A stretch of 64,000 nt of DNA, from positions 1 through 64,000 of the forward strand of contig NZ_VDGI01000017.1 of assembly GCF_006861825.1 (NCBI RefSeq), read 5' to 3'. Each line of letters begins with the position of its first letter. The first letter of the stretch is position 1. Positions 1 through 8,470 of this stretch are shown here, piece after piece. Below the pieces are notes generated by a model that saw nothing but the letters and a program-made list of their open reading frames with translations, was not told the origin of the DNA and searched no databases. Made by a program: the position numbers and the translations under genes. The DNA comes from Psychrobacillus vulpis. Its GTDB lineage: Bacteria > Bacillota > Bacilli > Bacillales_A > Planococcaceae.

Positions 1-35
1 TTCACTTCTACTGGATAACTGACTCTTGTTCCCAT
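1..35 (-). CDS. N-terminal fragment of a putative transposase OrfA (partial)
   Basis: An ATG at 35 on the minus strand is preceded by GGAGGTG at good spacing and opens MGTRVSYPVEV before the window edge. This start resembles the helix-turn-helix OrfA of Bacillus IS3-family elements, recalled from family knowledge. Only eleven codons are visible, so the function is tentative. Confidence 0.4.
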   Translation of the reverse strand, partial: MGTRVSYPVEV

Positions 36-127
36 AGAAAAAACACCTCCGTATTGAATTTAGGTATTGTATACCCGCTTTTCAACGAAAGGTGTTTTTA
101 TTTGTCTCATTTTTTTAGGTCAGTGCA
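1..127 (-). mobile_element. End of an IS3-family (IS150-like) insertion sequence, truncated by the window edge
   Basis: The leftward strand from about 127 begins TGCACTGACC, then an A-run and ATGAGACA. This resembles the left terminal repeat of IS150-group elements, which start TG and contain ACTG-ACC-AAA-GACA. It is followed by about 90 bases of leader, a strong ribosome-binding site and the start of a small reading frame that runs off the window. The right end and the transposase body are not visible, so the family call rests on the terminus and eleven residues. Confidence 0.45.
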
Positions 128-218
128 AGAGGGGCTTTTAGCTTGTCGACAAATGCTTTTTTATGAATCAAAATGTATTAAGAACTTAATAATTATTGTG
201 CTTTTCCTGTAACAATCG

Positions 219-364
219 CTCCAGGCGGACGCTTTCCGCAGGCTCGCGCCAACAGGATGTTGGTCATGAAGGCGTTGCCGCAGGACGCGGCGATCTTAGC
301 CTTCCTACCTATTGCCTGTGGGTCTTGGACTGTCTCACTGTCCCGCAGGAGTCGCCACCTTCCA
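219..364. repeat. GC-rich hairpin repeat, degenerate copy
   Basis: This copy has the family's signature left arm (GGCGGACGCTTTCCGC) and right arm (CCCGCAGGAGTCGCC). The middle differs from other copies and appears rearranged. Its GC content is far above the surrounding AT-rich sequence. Open frames here are by-products of the composition. Confidence 0.7.
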
Positions 365-524
365 CACATTTTTATCTTCAATAAATAGAAAAGTGGACAA
401 TAAAAGCCTTTTCACTTGATGAGATGGGATAGTCAATTTGTAATTTTTATTAGATATTCCGAAAAACCTTTATTAATCACAGCATCTTCAGATTTCCACT
501 TTCAACTTTTGAAAAATAAGTAGG

Positions 525-662
525 GCCCGCCACGTAGACTCCTGTGGGAATAGCTTGAGCTGAAGACCCCGTAGGAAAGACACTGGCCCAACTTTATTTG
601 GCCAGTGTCTTTGCGGTGACGAGGAGGCTAAAGCCAAGCCCACGGAAAGCGAAGTGGCGGGC
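525..662. repeat. GC-rich hairpin repeat with an extra internal hairpin
   Basis: The element is bounded by a perfect 9 bp inverted repeat (GCCCGCCAC at 525-533, GTGGCGGGC at 654-662). Inside, GTGGG pairs with CCCAC. The apex holds a second perfect 13 bp hairpin (AAAGACACTGGCC at 576-588, its complement at 600-612) that is absent from the other copies. The orientation is opposite to the copy at 219. Confidence 0.8.
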
Positions 663-754
663 ACTGCTTGATTCTCTTACTAGTAAAATATGCTTTTGCA
701 ACCACATACATCTCTTATTAGTGAATAAATATTAAAACTTCAAACATTTGATAC

Positions 755-1243
755 TTATATTGAAAATGTCTGAATAAAACATGGTTCACCATCAACCAGC
801 TCACTTTTTTCATCAAATTCGATATTTAATTGTTTATATACCTTCTTCCAAAAAGAAACAGCAGGTACATTTTCAACGAGCTCTATTACAGTGTACCTCC
901 CATGTTTTTCAGCAAACAATTTTTGCAAAACTTGTTTACCTAACCCTTTACCTTTGTACTTATTTAATATAAAAATATCATTTACGCAATAGTCACTATC
1001 TTTTTTTAAAAAAGGTCTCTCTAATAATAATAAAAATCCTATAATACTATCTTCGTACTTTATAAAATACGGAGAAATACCTTCTATTTTCCAAAATGTA
1101 TGTAAATCCTCAAAATGAAAAAAACCATCTGCTGCAATATCAATATTTGTAGTAAATGTTGATAGGTCATGTAAATACAAAGAATACAGATTTCGTAATA
1201 TTGGTGACTCTATTTCTGAAACTACTTGAAGAGAGATAGTCAC
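755..1243 (-). CDS. GNAT-family N-acetyltransferase
   Basis: This 162-residue protein fits a single GNAT fold. The acetyl-CoA loop is visible as YKGKGLGKQVL near residues 94-105, after the strand DYCVNDIFIL. Proteins of this family transfer acetyl from acetyl-CoA to an amine; the substrate is not evident. The start is GTG, chosen because AGGAGG lies seven bases upstream. The next gene, a lipoprotein, ends the same leftward run 18 bases upstream, so the two may be co-transcribed. Confidence 0.75.
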   Translation of the reverse strand: MTISLQVVSEIESPILRNLYSLYLHDLSTFTTNIDIAADGFFHFEDLHTFWKIEGISPYFIKYEDSIIGFLLLLERPFLKKDSDYCVNDIFILNKYKGKGLGKQVLQKLFAEKHGRYTVIELVENVPAVSFWKKVYKQLNIEFDEKSELVDGEPCFIQTFSI

Positions 1244-1261
1244 AATATTTTCCTCCTAATT

Positions 1262-1996
1262 TTATTTACTTAAAATAAACTCTTTAGTTACTTGAAGGAT
1301 TTCCTCTTGAACTCCTTTTGTATTTTGGTTTTCCACCCAATAACCTACATGATAAAGATGACCGTTATAATAAGAATATAATTCATTAGCAGATGTTACC
1401 ATAGTACCTACACGTTCTTCTTTTTCATTGTACATATAATACCTATAAGCAAGTCCTCCATTTGTATTAATCACTTGATGAAAAATTGGTATTTCATCTG
1501 TTAAGATTTCTTTTTTAATCTCATTTCCCACAGTATCCGTTTTTTCTTTGGAGAAATCATATTTTTCAAGTGGATTTTCATCTACTTCCGTAACTGAAAT
1601 GATGAGAAATTCTTCTGGTTGACCATACTCAGAGTTATTAAGATATGTGAGTTGTAGTTGATTTTGTAAATTTCCCTGCTCATCTTTTGATGTAACAACA
1701 TATGCAGTTTGTTCATTTACTTCAAAAGGCAGCTTTTTCGAATTAACAAGATGCACGGATTTCTTCATGGATTCAGGTACAAGCGCTAACATCTTATCAA
1801 TTGGCAAAGGCTTATAATATATAACATTTTGCCTATGATCAAGCTCATCAACTGACTTAAAATATTCACTATATGTGAGACCATCCCCTTTAGCTTTCTC
1901 TAAAATGGAACGATCTTCTTTACTGATGCAGCCAGTCATTATAAAGGTTATCATCAATAGGAGAAAAATAGATTTAGGCTTACTATTACCAATCAC
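1262..1996 (-). CDS. Putative lipoprotein of unknown function
   Basis: The 244-residue product has a basic N-terminus, a hydrophobic stretch and a lipobox ending MTGC with Cys23, so it should be diacylated and held on the outer face of the membrane. The mature part is charged and hydrophilic, with no motif I recognise. The GTG start is supported by GAGG eight bases upstream. It lies just upstream of the acetyltransferase gene in the same direction. No function is proposed. Confidence 0.6.
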   Translation of the reverse strand: MIGNSKPKSIFLLLMITFIMTGCISKEDRSILEKAKGDGLTYSEYFKSVDELDHRQNVIYYKPLPIDKMLALVPESMKKSVHLVNSKKLPFEVNEQTAYVVTSKDEQGNLQNQLQLTYLNNSEYGQPEEFLIISVTEVDENPLEKYDFSKEKTDTVGNEIKKEILTDEIPIFHQVINTNGGLAYRYYMYNEKEERVGTMVTSANELYSYYNGHLYHVGYWVENQNTKGVQEEILQVTKEFILSK

Positions 1997-2026
1997 TTGG
2001 AATACCTCGTTTCTAAATAAGTTTTT

Positions 2027-2200
2027 TCACTGAGTGTCAGCTTTCTCCTTATTAACAGTTAATAATTCCTTTAATGTTATATGAATATTATTTAAGCTAA
2101 TGATAATAAATCCCAACATAACAAAAGTAACGACTTCACCTGTAATGAAAGAAACTAAACCAAGTACTATAAAAAACAGACTATATAGCCAATTATTCAT
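2027..2200 (-). CDS. Small two-helix membrane protein
   Basis: About 57 residues starting MNNWLYSLFF, with two hydrophobic segments (about 4-20 and 24-42) and a short charged tail. The ATG at 2200 is chosen because AGGTG lies eight bases before it; further in-frame ATGs at 2206 and 2218 have poorer sites. It lies between the lipoprotein gene and another small gene, all leftward, as a probable accessory operon. I do not recognise the family. Confidence 0.5.
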   Translation of the reverse strand: MNNWLYSLFFIVLGLVSFITGEVVTFVMLGFIIISLNNIHITLKELLTVNKEKADTQ

Positions 2201-2234
2201 TTTCATCTCACCTACCATTTCTTTTGACTCTTTG

Positions 2235-2381
2235 TTAATAAAAGTGCTTCCATAGACGAACTAAAACTCTTGGAAAGAAGACGATTATGTTCCAAATCAC
2301 TTCCAATATGATAGAATCACGAATCTCCATCAGAATGCTTTTGAAAAAACCTGCTTCACCCTTATTTTTCTTTTCCATCAT
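2235..2381 (-). CDS. Small protein with one amphipathic or membrane segment
   Basis: About 48 residues beginning MMEKKNKGEAGFF and ending in an aromatic and basic stretch (FFPRVLVRLWKHFY). The start at 2381 is preceded by AAGGG at eight bases. Residues 17-40 are hydrophobic enough for membrane association. It is the first gene of the small leftward cluster and is divergent from the methyltransferase. The function is unknown. Confidence 0.45.
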   Translation of the reverse strand: MMEKKNKGEAGFFKSILMEIRDSIILEVIWNIIVFFPRVLVRLWKHFY

Positions 2382-2487
2382 CTTAATATCCCTTACTTTT
2401 ATTATTCTTTTATCGTAATTCAAACTCTTTCCTACAATTAGTATAGCAATGACGCATACTATAGCTGTATTAATAAGGGGGAATTCG

Positions 2488-3201
2488 ATGTCTAATGCTT
2501 ATTTGGATTTATTGGCATATTTCGGTATTGGCGGAGCACATCCCGGAGGCTTCAATCTAACTCAATCTATATTGGAAGATGTAAACATTCAGCCAATTCA
2601 TTCTGTTCTAGATATAGGTTGTGGAACTGGACAGACTGCAGCTTTTTTAGCTAATAGGTTTAATTGTAAAGTGACTGCGATAGATAACCACCCAGTTATG
2701 CTAAAAAAAGCTCAGGAACGATCCAAAAATAGTGAAGCCTCTTTCCAAGTGTTCGAGAGAGATGTACAAAATTTAAACTTTATGGATAATTCCTTTGATT
2801 TCATAATATCCGAGTCTGTTATTATTTTTACTCAGATTTCGAAGACGTTAAATGAACTTTCAAGAGTATTAAACAGTAATGGATGTTTGATCATAATTGA
2901 AATGACAGCTGAACAAAATCTATCAGAAGAATTACAAAGAAAAGTATGTAGCCTCTACGGCATCCATGAAATTTTAAGTGAAGAGGAGTGGATATTGCGG
3001 TTACGGGAAGTTGGATTTAGTCAAATTGAAATCATAAATACACCAGCTGAACTTCCTCAAAGTGAAATTAATGACATAAATCAATCAATAAATATAAATA
3101 AGGATTTCTATGATTTATGGGAAGAGCATAACCATTTCATACATCATTATCGACATTTAATAGGCTATCGTGCTTTTAAATGCCAATTAAATGAAAAATG
3201 A
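2488..3201 (+). CDS. Class I SAM-dependent methyltransferase
   Basis: The SAM-binding motif I, VLDIGCGTGQTAAFL, lies near residues 42-56, followed by the acidic motif II (VTAIDN) and a post-I region typical of the Methyltransf_11/25 fold. The acceptor substrate cannot be told. The ATG at 2488 is used because AAGGGGG lies six bases upstream; the frame is open further upstream but without a site. The protein has 237 residues and stands alone, divergent from the small leftward cluster. Confidence 0.75.
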   Translation: MSNAYLDLLAYFGIGGAHPGGFNLTQSILEDVNIQPIHSVLDIGCGTGQTAAFLANRFNCKVTAIDNHPVMLKKAQERSKNSEASFQVFERDVQNLNFMDNSFDFIISESVIIFTQISKTLNELSRVLNSNGCLIIIEMTAEQNLSEELQRKVCSLYGIHEILSEEEWILRLREVGFSQIEIINTPAELPQSEINDINQSININKDFYDLWEEHNHFIHHYRHLIGYRAFKCQLNEK

Positions 3202-3229
3202 TATCTTTTTTAGAATACTGTTCTGCACT

Positions 3230-4090
3230 CTACAATAACTTCTCAATAGCAAATTTGGAACCTGCTATTATTTCTTCTGAAGATTTGGTATATAACTCGT
3301 CATTACGAAAAGGACCATGCTTCTTCTGGAATGTGTCAACAATTTGATAACCTAAATGATAACCTATCCATTTTGGAAATTTGCTTCTGACTCTACCATA
3401 TAGAAAAAGTTGATGATTTTTAACTCCACTAATATTTAACGATCGTATAAAGTGATGTTTCCATATTTCAGAAGCTTCCTCAAATGAATAAAGATTTGTC
3501 CATGGGCCTAACCACTTTTCACCATACAGATCCTTGACCGCATACTCACCAAGACCTTCAATGATGAGCGAATCCCTTAGAGTAATTTTTTCAGGGGCTA
3601 AATCTAAATAGTTTAGTCGACAAACGTGATTATACTCATGTGCTAATAATGCCTTTATTTCTCCTGAACTAAGATCGGGAGACACAAATAAAAATAAGGC
3701 CCCTCTAAATGCTACACCATTTTTTTTAGGTATTTGCTCCGTTGATTTCAAATTGCCTATCTTTATTGGAAAAATATAGATGGAAACCTTTGGACCATTC
3801 CATAATTTTTTTAGTAATCTATATTCCTTCTTAACAATTTGCCAAACCTTTTTGGTTTCCATTTCTTTTACTATTTCTTTTATATTCAACCATTCATCAG
3901 GCTCAAATAATCCATAGTTTAGAAGTTCATATTGCCATACTTCTGGATTTACTTTTGGAGTTAATTTCATAAGTGGTTCACATAATATCTCACGTTGTAA
4001 ATAAGCTGAACCTCTTCCAGACTGCTCCTCGCATAATTCAACAAATTTATATAACCAACTCTGTGTTTGTATTACCGGCAAATATCTCAT
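3230..4090 (-). CDS. DUF2268-type predicted Zn-dependent protease
   Basis: The 286-residue protein carries a zincin signature HEYNH (His151, Glu152, His155) followed about 20 residues later by a GLGEY segment that could supply the third metal ligand. This matches the DUF2268/YjaZ-like putative protease family; substrates are unknown. No signal peptide is visible, so it is probably cytoplasmic. The ATG at 4090 directly abuts the AAAAAGG site; the TTG at 4081 (codon 4), nine bases from that site, is a reasonable alternative start. Confidence 0.65.
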   Translation of the reverse strand: MRYLPVIQTQSWLYKFVELCEEQSGRGSAYLQREILCEPLMKLTPKVNPEVWQYELLNYGLFEPDEWLNIKEIVKEMETKKVWQIVKKEYRLLKKLWNGPKVSIYIFPIKIGNLKSTEQIPKKNGVAFRGALFLFVSPDLSSGEIKALLAHEYNHVCRLNYLDLAPEKITLRDSLIIEGLGEYAVKDLYGEKWLGPWTNLYSFEEASEIWKHHFIRSLNISGVKNHQLFLYGRVRSKFPKWIGYHLGYQIVDTFQKKHGPFRNDELYTKSSEEIIAGSKFAIEKLL

Positions 4091-4201
4091 CCTTTTTCAT
4101 TTTTTTGTCTTTTTTATTCTTCCATGATTTTAGAAACTTTATATTTCCTTTAGTCTTTCAACCTCTAGACTATTGTCTATTACGTAATATTATTAGTTGC
4201 A

Positions 4202-4233
4202 TATGTTAATAGGACATACGTGTATGTTAATAG
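4202..4233. promoter_or_regulatory. Direct repeat of an 11 bp motif upstream of the Gly-rich protein gene
   Basis: TATGTTAATAG occurs at 4202-4212 and again at 4223-4233, exactly 21 bases apart (two helical turns), just upstream of the ribosome-binding site at 4240. A short palindrome (ACATAC..GTATGT) lies between. The spacing suits a dimeric regulator or a sigma-factor site; neither is proven. Confidence 0.35.
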
Positions 4234-4256
4234 TCTCGAAAGGAGGATGAAAACGA

Positions 4257-4520
4257 ATGAGTCAATCTAATGTATATAGTCAATGTTGTAGGTATCATGG
4301 GCAGAGGGTAAGAATTACTTGTGATGATGGTAGAGTTCACATAGGGGAAATTACTAGAGTTAGTAGAAATATGGTCTGGATTCGACCAGATAATAATCTT
4401 GGTGGTTATGGCTTAGGATTCTTTGGAGATGGATTTGGATTTGGGGGATTTAGATTTGGATTTGGCATCGCTCTTGGTGCGATTACTGCTATCGTTCTCG
4501 CTTCAGCATTTTTTTGGTGA
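4257..4520 (+). CDS. Small protein: Sm-like N-terminus, Gly/Phe-rich linker, C-terminal hydrophobic helix
   Basis: This is an 87-residue protein with AAAGGAGG upstream. Residues about 10-45 (GQRVRITCDDGRVHIGEITR, then MVWIRP) read like a small five-stranded Sm/LSm-type barrel. A stretch of Gly and Phe follows (GFFGDGFGFGGF at about 53-64), then a hydrophobic helix ending in FFW. A cysteine pair is near the N-terminus. The composition recalls small spore-surface or membrane proteins of Bacillaceae, but no family was recognised. It is followed by a strong terminator and stands alone. Confidence 0.6.
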   Translation: MSQSNVYSQCCRYHGQRVRITCDDGRVHIGEITRVSRNMVWIRPDNNLGGYGLGFFGDGFGFGGFRFGFGIALGAITAIVLASAFFW

Positions 4521-4619
4521 ATCATATCCTATCCTATGCAAAATAATTTCACGATTCCACAAGCATTGTCTAACATCCATTAAATTTAAGGATTTCACAT
4601 ACTTATCACTTGGAAATTG

Positions 4620-4663
4620 AAAAAAGGGAATGGGTCATCCAAGTAGCCTCTATTCCCTTTTTT
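4620..4663 (+). terminator. Rho-independent terminator
   Basis: An inverted repeat AAAAAAGGGAAT / ATTCCCTTTTTT encloses a 20-base loop. T-rich ends on both strands suit termination of the Gly-rich gene (rightward) and of the facing acetyltransferase gene (leftward). Confidence 0.7.
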
Positions 4664-4683
4664 AACATTTTCTCCTACTGTTT

Positions 4684-5172
4684 TTATCTCCATTCATGTT
4701 CTAAAACACTATATAACAGAGAATCTCTCCATCCATCTTTTACGAATAAATCTTCGCGTATTTGGACTTCCTTAGTCATGCCTATTTTTTCTAACACTTT
4801 GGATGAAGCAATATTTTTAGGGTCACAAGTAGCATAAATACGATGAAGCTGAAATTGAGAAAAGCCGAATTCGATTAAAAGTTTTGCAACTTCTGTAGCT
4901 ATCCCTTTCCCCCAATAATCCGTGTGCACAATATATCCAATCTCCCCGTTCTTATTTCGAACATCTCGAATATTGAATTCTCCTGCCCCAACCATTTTTT
5001 CATTTTCCTTTTCAATTATTGCAAAAATAAATCGATTTCTTTCTTCTTTTTTCGCATCTATCAAAACTTGTTTTACAAACTCCTTTGTTTCCTGTTCACT
5101 GTTTGGCCCCCAAGGTTGATATTGGCAAACGATTGCTTTGGAAACTAATCTTTCGCTTTTTAGAGTAATCAT
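4684..5172 (-). CDS. RimJ/RimL-type GNAT acetyltransferase
   Basis: The protein of about 162 residues begins MITLKSERL, the usual opening of the RimJ/RimL group. It has GEIGYIVHTDYWGKGIATEV (acetyl-CoA loop) followed by the group's ATCDPKNIASSKVLEKIGM segment. It probably acetylates a protein N-terminus or small amine. The start at 5172 is chosen because AAGG lies eight bases upstream; a GTG at 5181 is less well placed. It is monocistronic between the Gly-rich gene and the germination operon. Confidence 0.8.
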   Translation of the reverse strand: MITLKSERLVSKAIVCQYQPWGPNSEQETKEFVKQVLIDAKKEERNRFIFAIIEKENEKMVGAGEFNIRDVRNKNGEIGYIVHTDYWGKGIATEVAKLLIEFGFSQFQLHRIYATCDPKNIASSKVLEKIGMTKEVQIREDLFVKDGWRDSLLYSVLEHEWR

Positions 5173-5365
5173 ACCTTGCACCTTTCTTTACCTTACTATT
5201 TTATTTATTATCTCTACTCATTTACTTTCTCTAAAAATGGGGAATATCCTTTTTTATGATAAATCCAAATGTTATCATTCACTTTCTATAACTTTATACG
5301 TTTAATTTAAAGCTAAATGATGCATACTTCCTCTATGCTTCAAGTACAAACGGAGGAGATTCACT

Positions 5366-6931
5366 ATGAGTTTTTTTAGAAAATCTATTTCTAACTCTCC
5401 TGAACCTAAAGATTCTTCAACTACTACAGAAACATTATATTTACATACAGAACTTCTAGAAAATATTAAAAAAATAAAAGAAGCTACAGGAAATAGTAAT
5501 GATGTCGTTATTCGTGAGATGCAAATTGGTAAATCAGAAAAACTACTAATCGCCATTATTTATACAGATGGCCTAGCTGACAAAACTGTTATTACAGATT
5601 TCATCATGAAATCATTGGAACTAGACATAGATATTTCTTCAGACTCTATTTCCAAAAAGGTTTCTCAATCTCTGAAAGATTATTGTTTGACAGTAGGTGA
5701 TGCGAAAGACATCACTGATTTTAAAACACTATATAGTGCAATATTAAATGGTGAAAGCGTAATCCTAGTAGACGGACATTCAGTAGGTATATCTGCCAGC
5801 ACTAAACACGCTAAGGATAGAGCTGTTACAGAACCTACAACTGAATCTGTTATTCGTGGACCTCGTGAAGCATTCACAGAAACCTTAAGGACTAATACCG
5901 CTTTGATTCGACGAAAGATTAAAGACCCTAATCTTTGGATTGTCTCGAGAATAGTGGGACGAGTGACTCAAACAGATATTGCTATTATGTATATTAGCGG
6001 AATTGCAAACGATAAAATTGTAGAAGAGGTTCTTTCACGTGTAGACCGAATTGATATAGATGGAATACTAGAAAGCGGATATATTGAGGAATTTATACAA
6101 GACAACTCGTTTACCCTTTTCCCAACTATCTATAGCACTGAGCGCCCTGATGTAATTGCTGCAGAACTGCTTGAAGGTAGAGTGGCCATCTTTGTGGATG
6201 GTACACCTATTGTGCTTATTGTCCCGGCTCTGTTTACAACTTTTATACAATCTGCTGAGGATCACTATCAACGTGCTGATGTGAGCTCACTTATTCGTAT
6301 ATTAAGATACGTCGGAATAAGTATTGCTTTACTTGGACCATCACTTTATATTTCAATCACCACATTCCACCAAGAAATGCTACCTACACCTATGCTCATT
6401 AGCATTGCTTCGCAGCGAGAAGGAGTTCCATTTCCTGCTTTTGTAGAAGCGCTTGGGATGGAGCTTGCCTTTGAAATTTTGAGAGAAGCTGGTCTGCGGA
6501 TGCCTAGAACAATTGGTCCTGCTGTCTCCATTGTAGGCACATTAGTTATTGGACAAGCTGCAGTAGAAGCAGGTATAGTTTCAGCTGCTATGGTTATCGT
6601 CGTATCAATAACTGCAATATGTAGTTTCCTATTTCCATCCTATGCTTTATCTAATGCTATTCGTATACTACGCTTCCCACTTATGATATTAGCGGGAATG
6701 TTTGGCTTGTTTGGTGTAGTCATTGGAATGATTGCTCTAACCCTACATTTATGTAGCCTCCGTTCCTTCGGAGTTCCATATATGAGCCCTTTAGCACCGT
6801 TTATTCCATCTGATCAAAAAGACACTATACTACGTTTTCCACGTTGGGCCCAATTGACACGACCACGTCTTATCAATAAAAAAAATGCAACTAGTGGAAC
6901 CTTTCATAAAAATACTAAAAAAAGAAAATAG
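5366..6931 (+). CDS. Spore germinant receptor subunit A (GerA/GerKA family)
   Basis: The 521-residue protein follows the GerA plan. It has a hydrophilic N-terminal domain (about 1-290, including VVIREMQIG, and SVILVDG-type strands) and a membrane domain from about 295 with several helices and the conserved IASQREGVPFPAFVEALGME segment. A subunits sit in the inner spore membrane and open as a nutrient-gated channel with B and C. GGAGGAG precedes the ATG. It is the first gene of a four-gene operon ordered A-C-D-B. The germinant cannot be inferred from sequence. Confidence 0.9.
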   Translation: MSFFRKSISNSPEPKDSSTTTETLYLHTELLENIKKIKEATGNSNDVVIREMQIGKSEKLLIAIIYTDGLADKTVITDFIMKSLELDIDISSDSISKKVSQSLKDYCLTVGDAKDITDFKTLYSAILNGESVILVDGHSVGISASTKHAKDRAVTEPTTESVIRGPREAFTETLRTNTALIRRKIKDPNLWIVSRIVGRVTQTDIAIMYISGIANDKIVEEVLSRVDRIDIDGILESGYIEEFIQDNSFTLFPTIYSTERPDVIAAELLEGRVAIFVDGTPIVLIVPALFTTFIQSAEDHYQRADVSSLIRILRYVGISIALLGPSLYISITTFHQEMLPTPMLISIASQREGVPFPAFVEALGMELAFEILREAGLRMPRTIGPAVSIVGTLVIGQAAVEAGIVSAAMVIVVSITAICSFLFPSYALSNAIRILRFPLMILAGMFGLFGVVIGMIALTLHLCSLRSFGVPYMSPLAPFIPSDQKDTILRFPRWAQLTRPRLINKKNATSGTFHKNTKKRK

Positions 6932-6966
6932 CATTACAAAAATATTTGATAAAGGGAAGGTTCAAT

Positions 6967-8163
6967 ATGAAAAAGAAAATACTGTTTTTGTTATTTCTTT
7001 GCCTTCCCCTTTTTTTAAGTGGATGCTGGAGCAAACGTGAATTAAATGAGCTTGCTATAACGGTAGCAATAGGGATTGATAAAGTGGACGACCAATACGA
7101 GGTATCTGTTCAAATAGTCGATCCAGGTGAAGTTTCTGCAAGGAATCCGAGTGCAAATAGAACTTCTGTAAATGTTTACCATGCAAAAGGAAAAAGTATA
7201 TTCGAAGCTATAAGACGCATGACAACTGTAACTCCAAGAAAGCTGTACTTCGCTCATATACAAATATTGATTCTAGGTGAAGATTTAGCAAAAGAAGGAA
7301 TCAGTGATGCGTTAGAATTGTTTGTAAGAGATCATGAAATTCGGAACGACTTCTATATTATTGTATCTGAGGAAACGACTGCTAAAGAAATATTAGAAAT
7401 AATAACACCTTTAGAAAAAATTCCTGCGAACAAAATGTTTAATTCTCTCGATGTTTCAGAAAGTACTTGGGCAACAACAAGTACAGTCCAATTAGATGAA
7501 TTAGCTAACCAGCTCAGTAAAAAAGAAAAAAACACTATATTGTCTGCTATTACAATAAAAGGAGATCCAAAGCAAGGTATAGAGCAATCGAATGTTCAGA
7601 AAATCGATGCACCAGCTAAATTGCAATACTCTGGATTAGCAGTATTTAAACAAGACAAACTAGTTGGCTCATTAAGTGAAGACGAAAGTAAAGGATATAA
7701 CTTTTTAAAAAATAAAGTAAAAAGTACAGTAGAAATCATTTCTTGTCCTAATGGTGGGCAGCTAACAACCGAATTGTTTAGTGCTAAAACAAAAGTAAAA
7801 GGAAAAATAAAAAACGGGTCTCCATCTATAGATGTTTCCGTTACAGTCAATCAAAATGTTGGAGTAGTAGAATGTAATATTGATCTAACAAAAAAAGAAA
7901 CAATTGATCTGATAAATAAAGAAACGAGTGAATCGATTAAAGAAAAAATACATCAGACACTTGAAATTCTTCAGAAAGATTATAAAGCAGATGTTTTAGA
8001 ATTCGGAGAAGCTATTCATCGTACTGACCATAAAGAATGGAATAAAATAAAAAATGATTGGGTTCAATTGTTTCCAGAATTAAAGATTAACGTTTCTGTA
8101 GATGTAAAGACAAGAGGTTTAGGAACAATGCAAAATTCTATCATACACAATTCCAAGGAGTAA
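6967..8163 (+). CDS. Spore germinant receptor subunit C, lipoprotein (GerC/GerKC family)
   Basis: The product starts MKKKILFLLF and has a lipobox LSGC with Cys20, followed by the family's WSKRELNELAI and ITVAIGID signatures. C subunits are lipoproteins on the outer face of the inner spore membrane and are needed for receptor function. The start at 6967 has AAGGGAAGG upstream; an in-frame ATG at 6946 lies before the site and would spoil the signal peptide. It follows subunit A by 35 bases. At 398 residues the length is normal for the family. Confidence 0.9.
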   Translation: MKKKILFLLFLCLPLFLSGCWSKRELNELAITVAIGIDKVDDQYEVSVQIVDPGEVSARNPSANRTSVNVYHAKGKSIFEAIRRMTTVTPRKLYFAHIQILILGEDLAKEGISDALELFVRDHEIRNDFYIIVSEETTAKEILEIITPLEKIPANKMFNSLDVSESTWATTSTVQLDELANQLSKKEKNTILSAITIKGDPKQGIEQSNVQKIDAPAKLQYSGLAVFKQDKLVGSLSEDESKGYNFLKNKVKSTVEIISCPNGGQLTTELFSAKTKVKGKIKNGSPSIDVSVTVNQNVGVVECNIDLTKKETIDLINKETSESIKEKIHQTLEILQKDYKADVLEFGEAIHRTDHKEWNKIKNDWVQLFPELKINVSVDVKTRGLGTMQNSIIHNSKE

Positions 8164-8169
8164 ACATTC

Positions 8170-8403
8170 GTGCTTTTTAGTATAGCAATACTATTAATCG
8201 TTACTGTCATTTTGCTTTTTGAAATACCCAATCTTTCAAAAAAGAATTATACCAAGGATATTTGGGCTTTTTCTATTTTACTATTGATAGGTACAAGCTT
8301 GAGTATTGCATTGGCTTTCCAAGTAAAGATTCCAAATCCTTTAGATATGATTACTTTTGTTCTTCAACCATTAAGCGATTTAATAATGAAGCCTTTAAAG
8401 TAA
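8170..8403 (+). CDS. Small two-helix protein, probable germinant receptor D subunit
   Basis: This 77-residue protein has two hydrophobic helices (about 2-18 and 31-49). Its GTG start lies nine bases after AAGGAG, which overlaps the end of the C-subunit gene. Short two-helix D subunits of about 75 residues are known beside some receptor operons, such as B. subtilis gerKD, and modulate receptor activity. The call rests on size, topology and position between C and B, not on a recognised motif. Confidence 0.65.
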   Translation: MLFSIAILLIVTVILLFEIPNLSKKNYTKDIWAFSILLLIGTSLSIALAFQVKIPNPLDMITFVLQPLSDLIMKPLK

Positions 8404-8470
8404 AACAAATATCTAAATATTAATGAGAAGTTGGATGAAATAATTTAATTGCAAAAGAGGGAAGCAAATA

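Noticed and set aside
196-384. Open frames on both strands
   Set aside because: They lie in a GC-rich hairpin repeat; no ribosome-binding site and the translation is low-complexity. The same applies to 9949-10140, 17913-18122 and 45113-45388.
5190-5365. A sigma-G promoter before the germination operon
   Set aside because: Expected on biological grounds, but no convincing pair of -35 and -10 elements could be aligned by eye.
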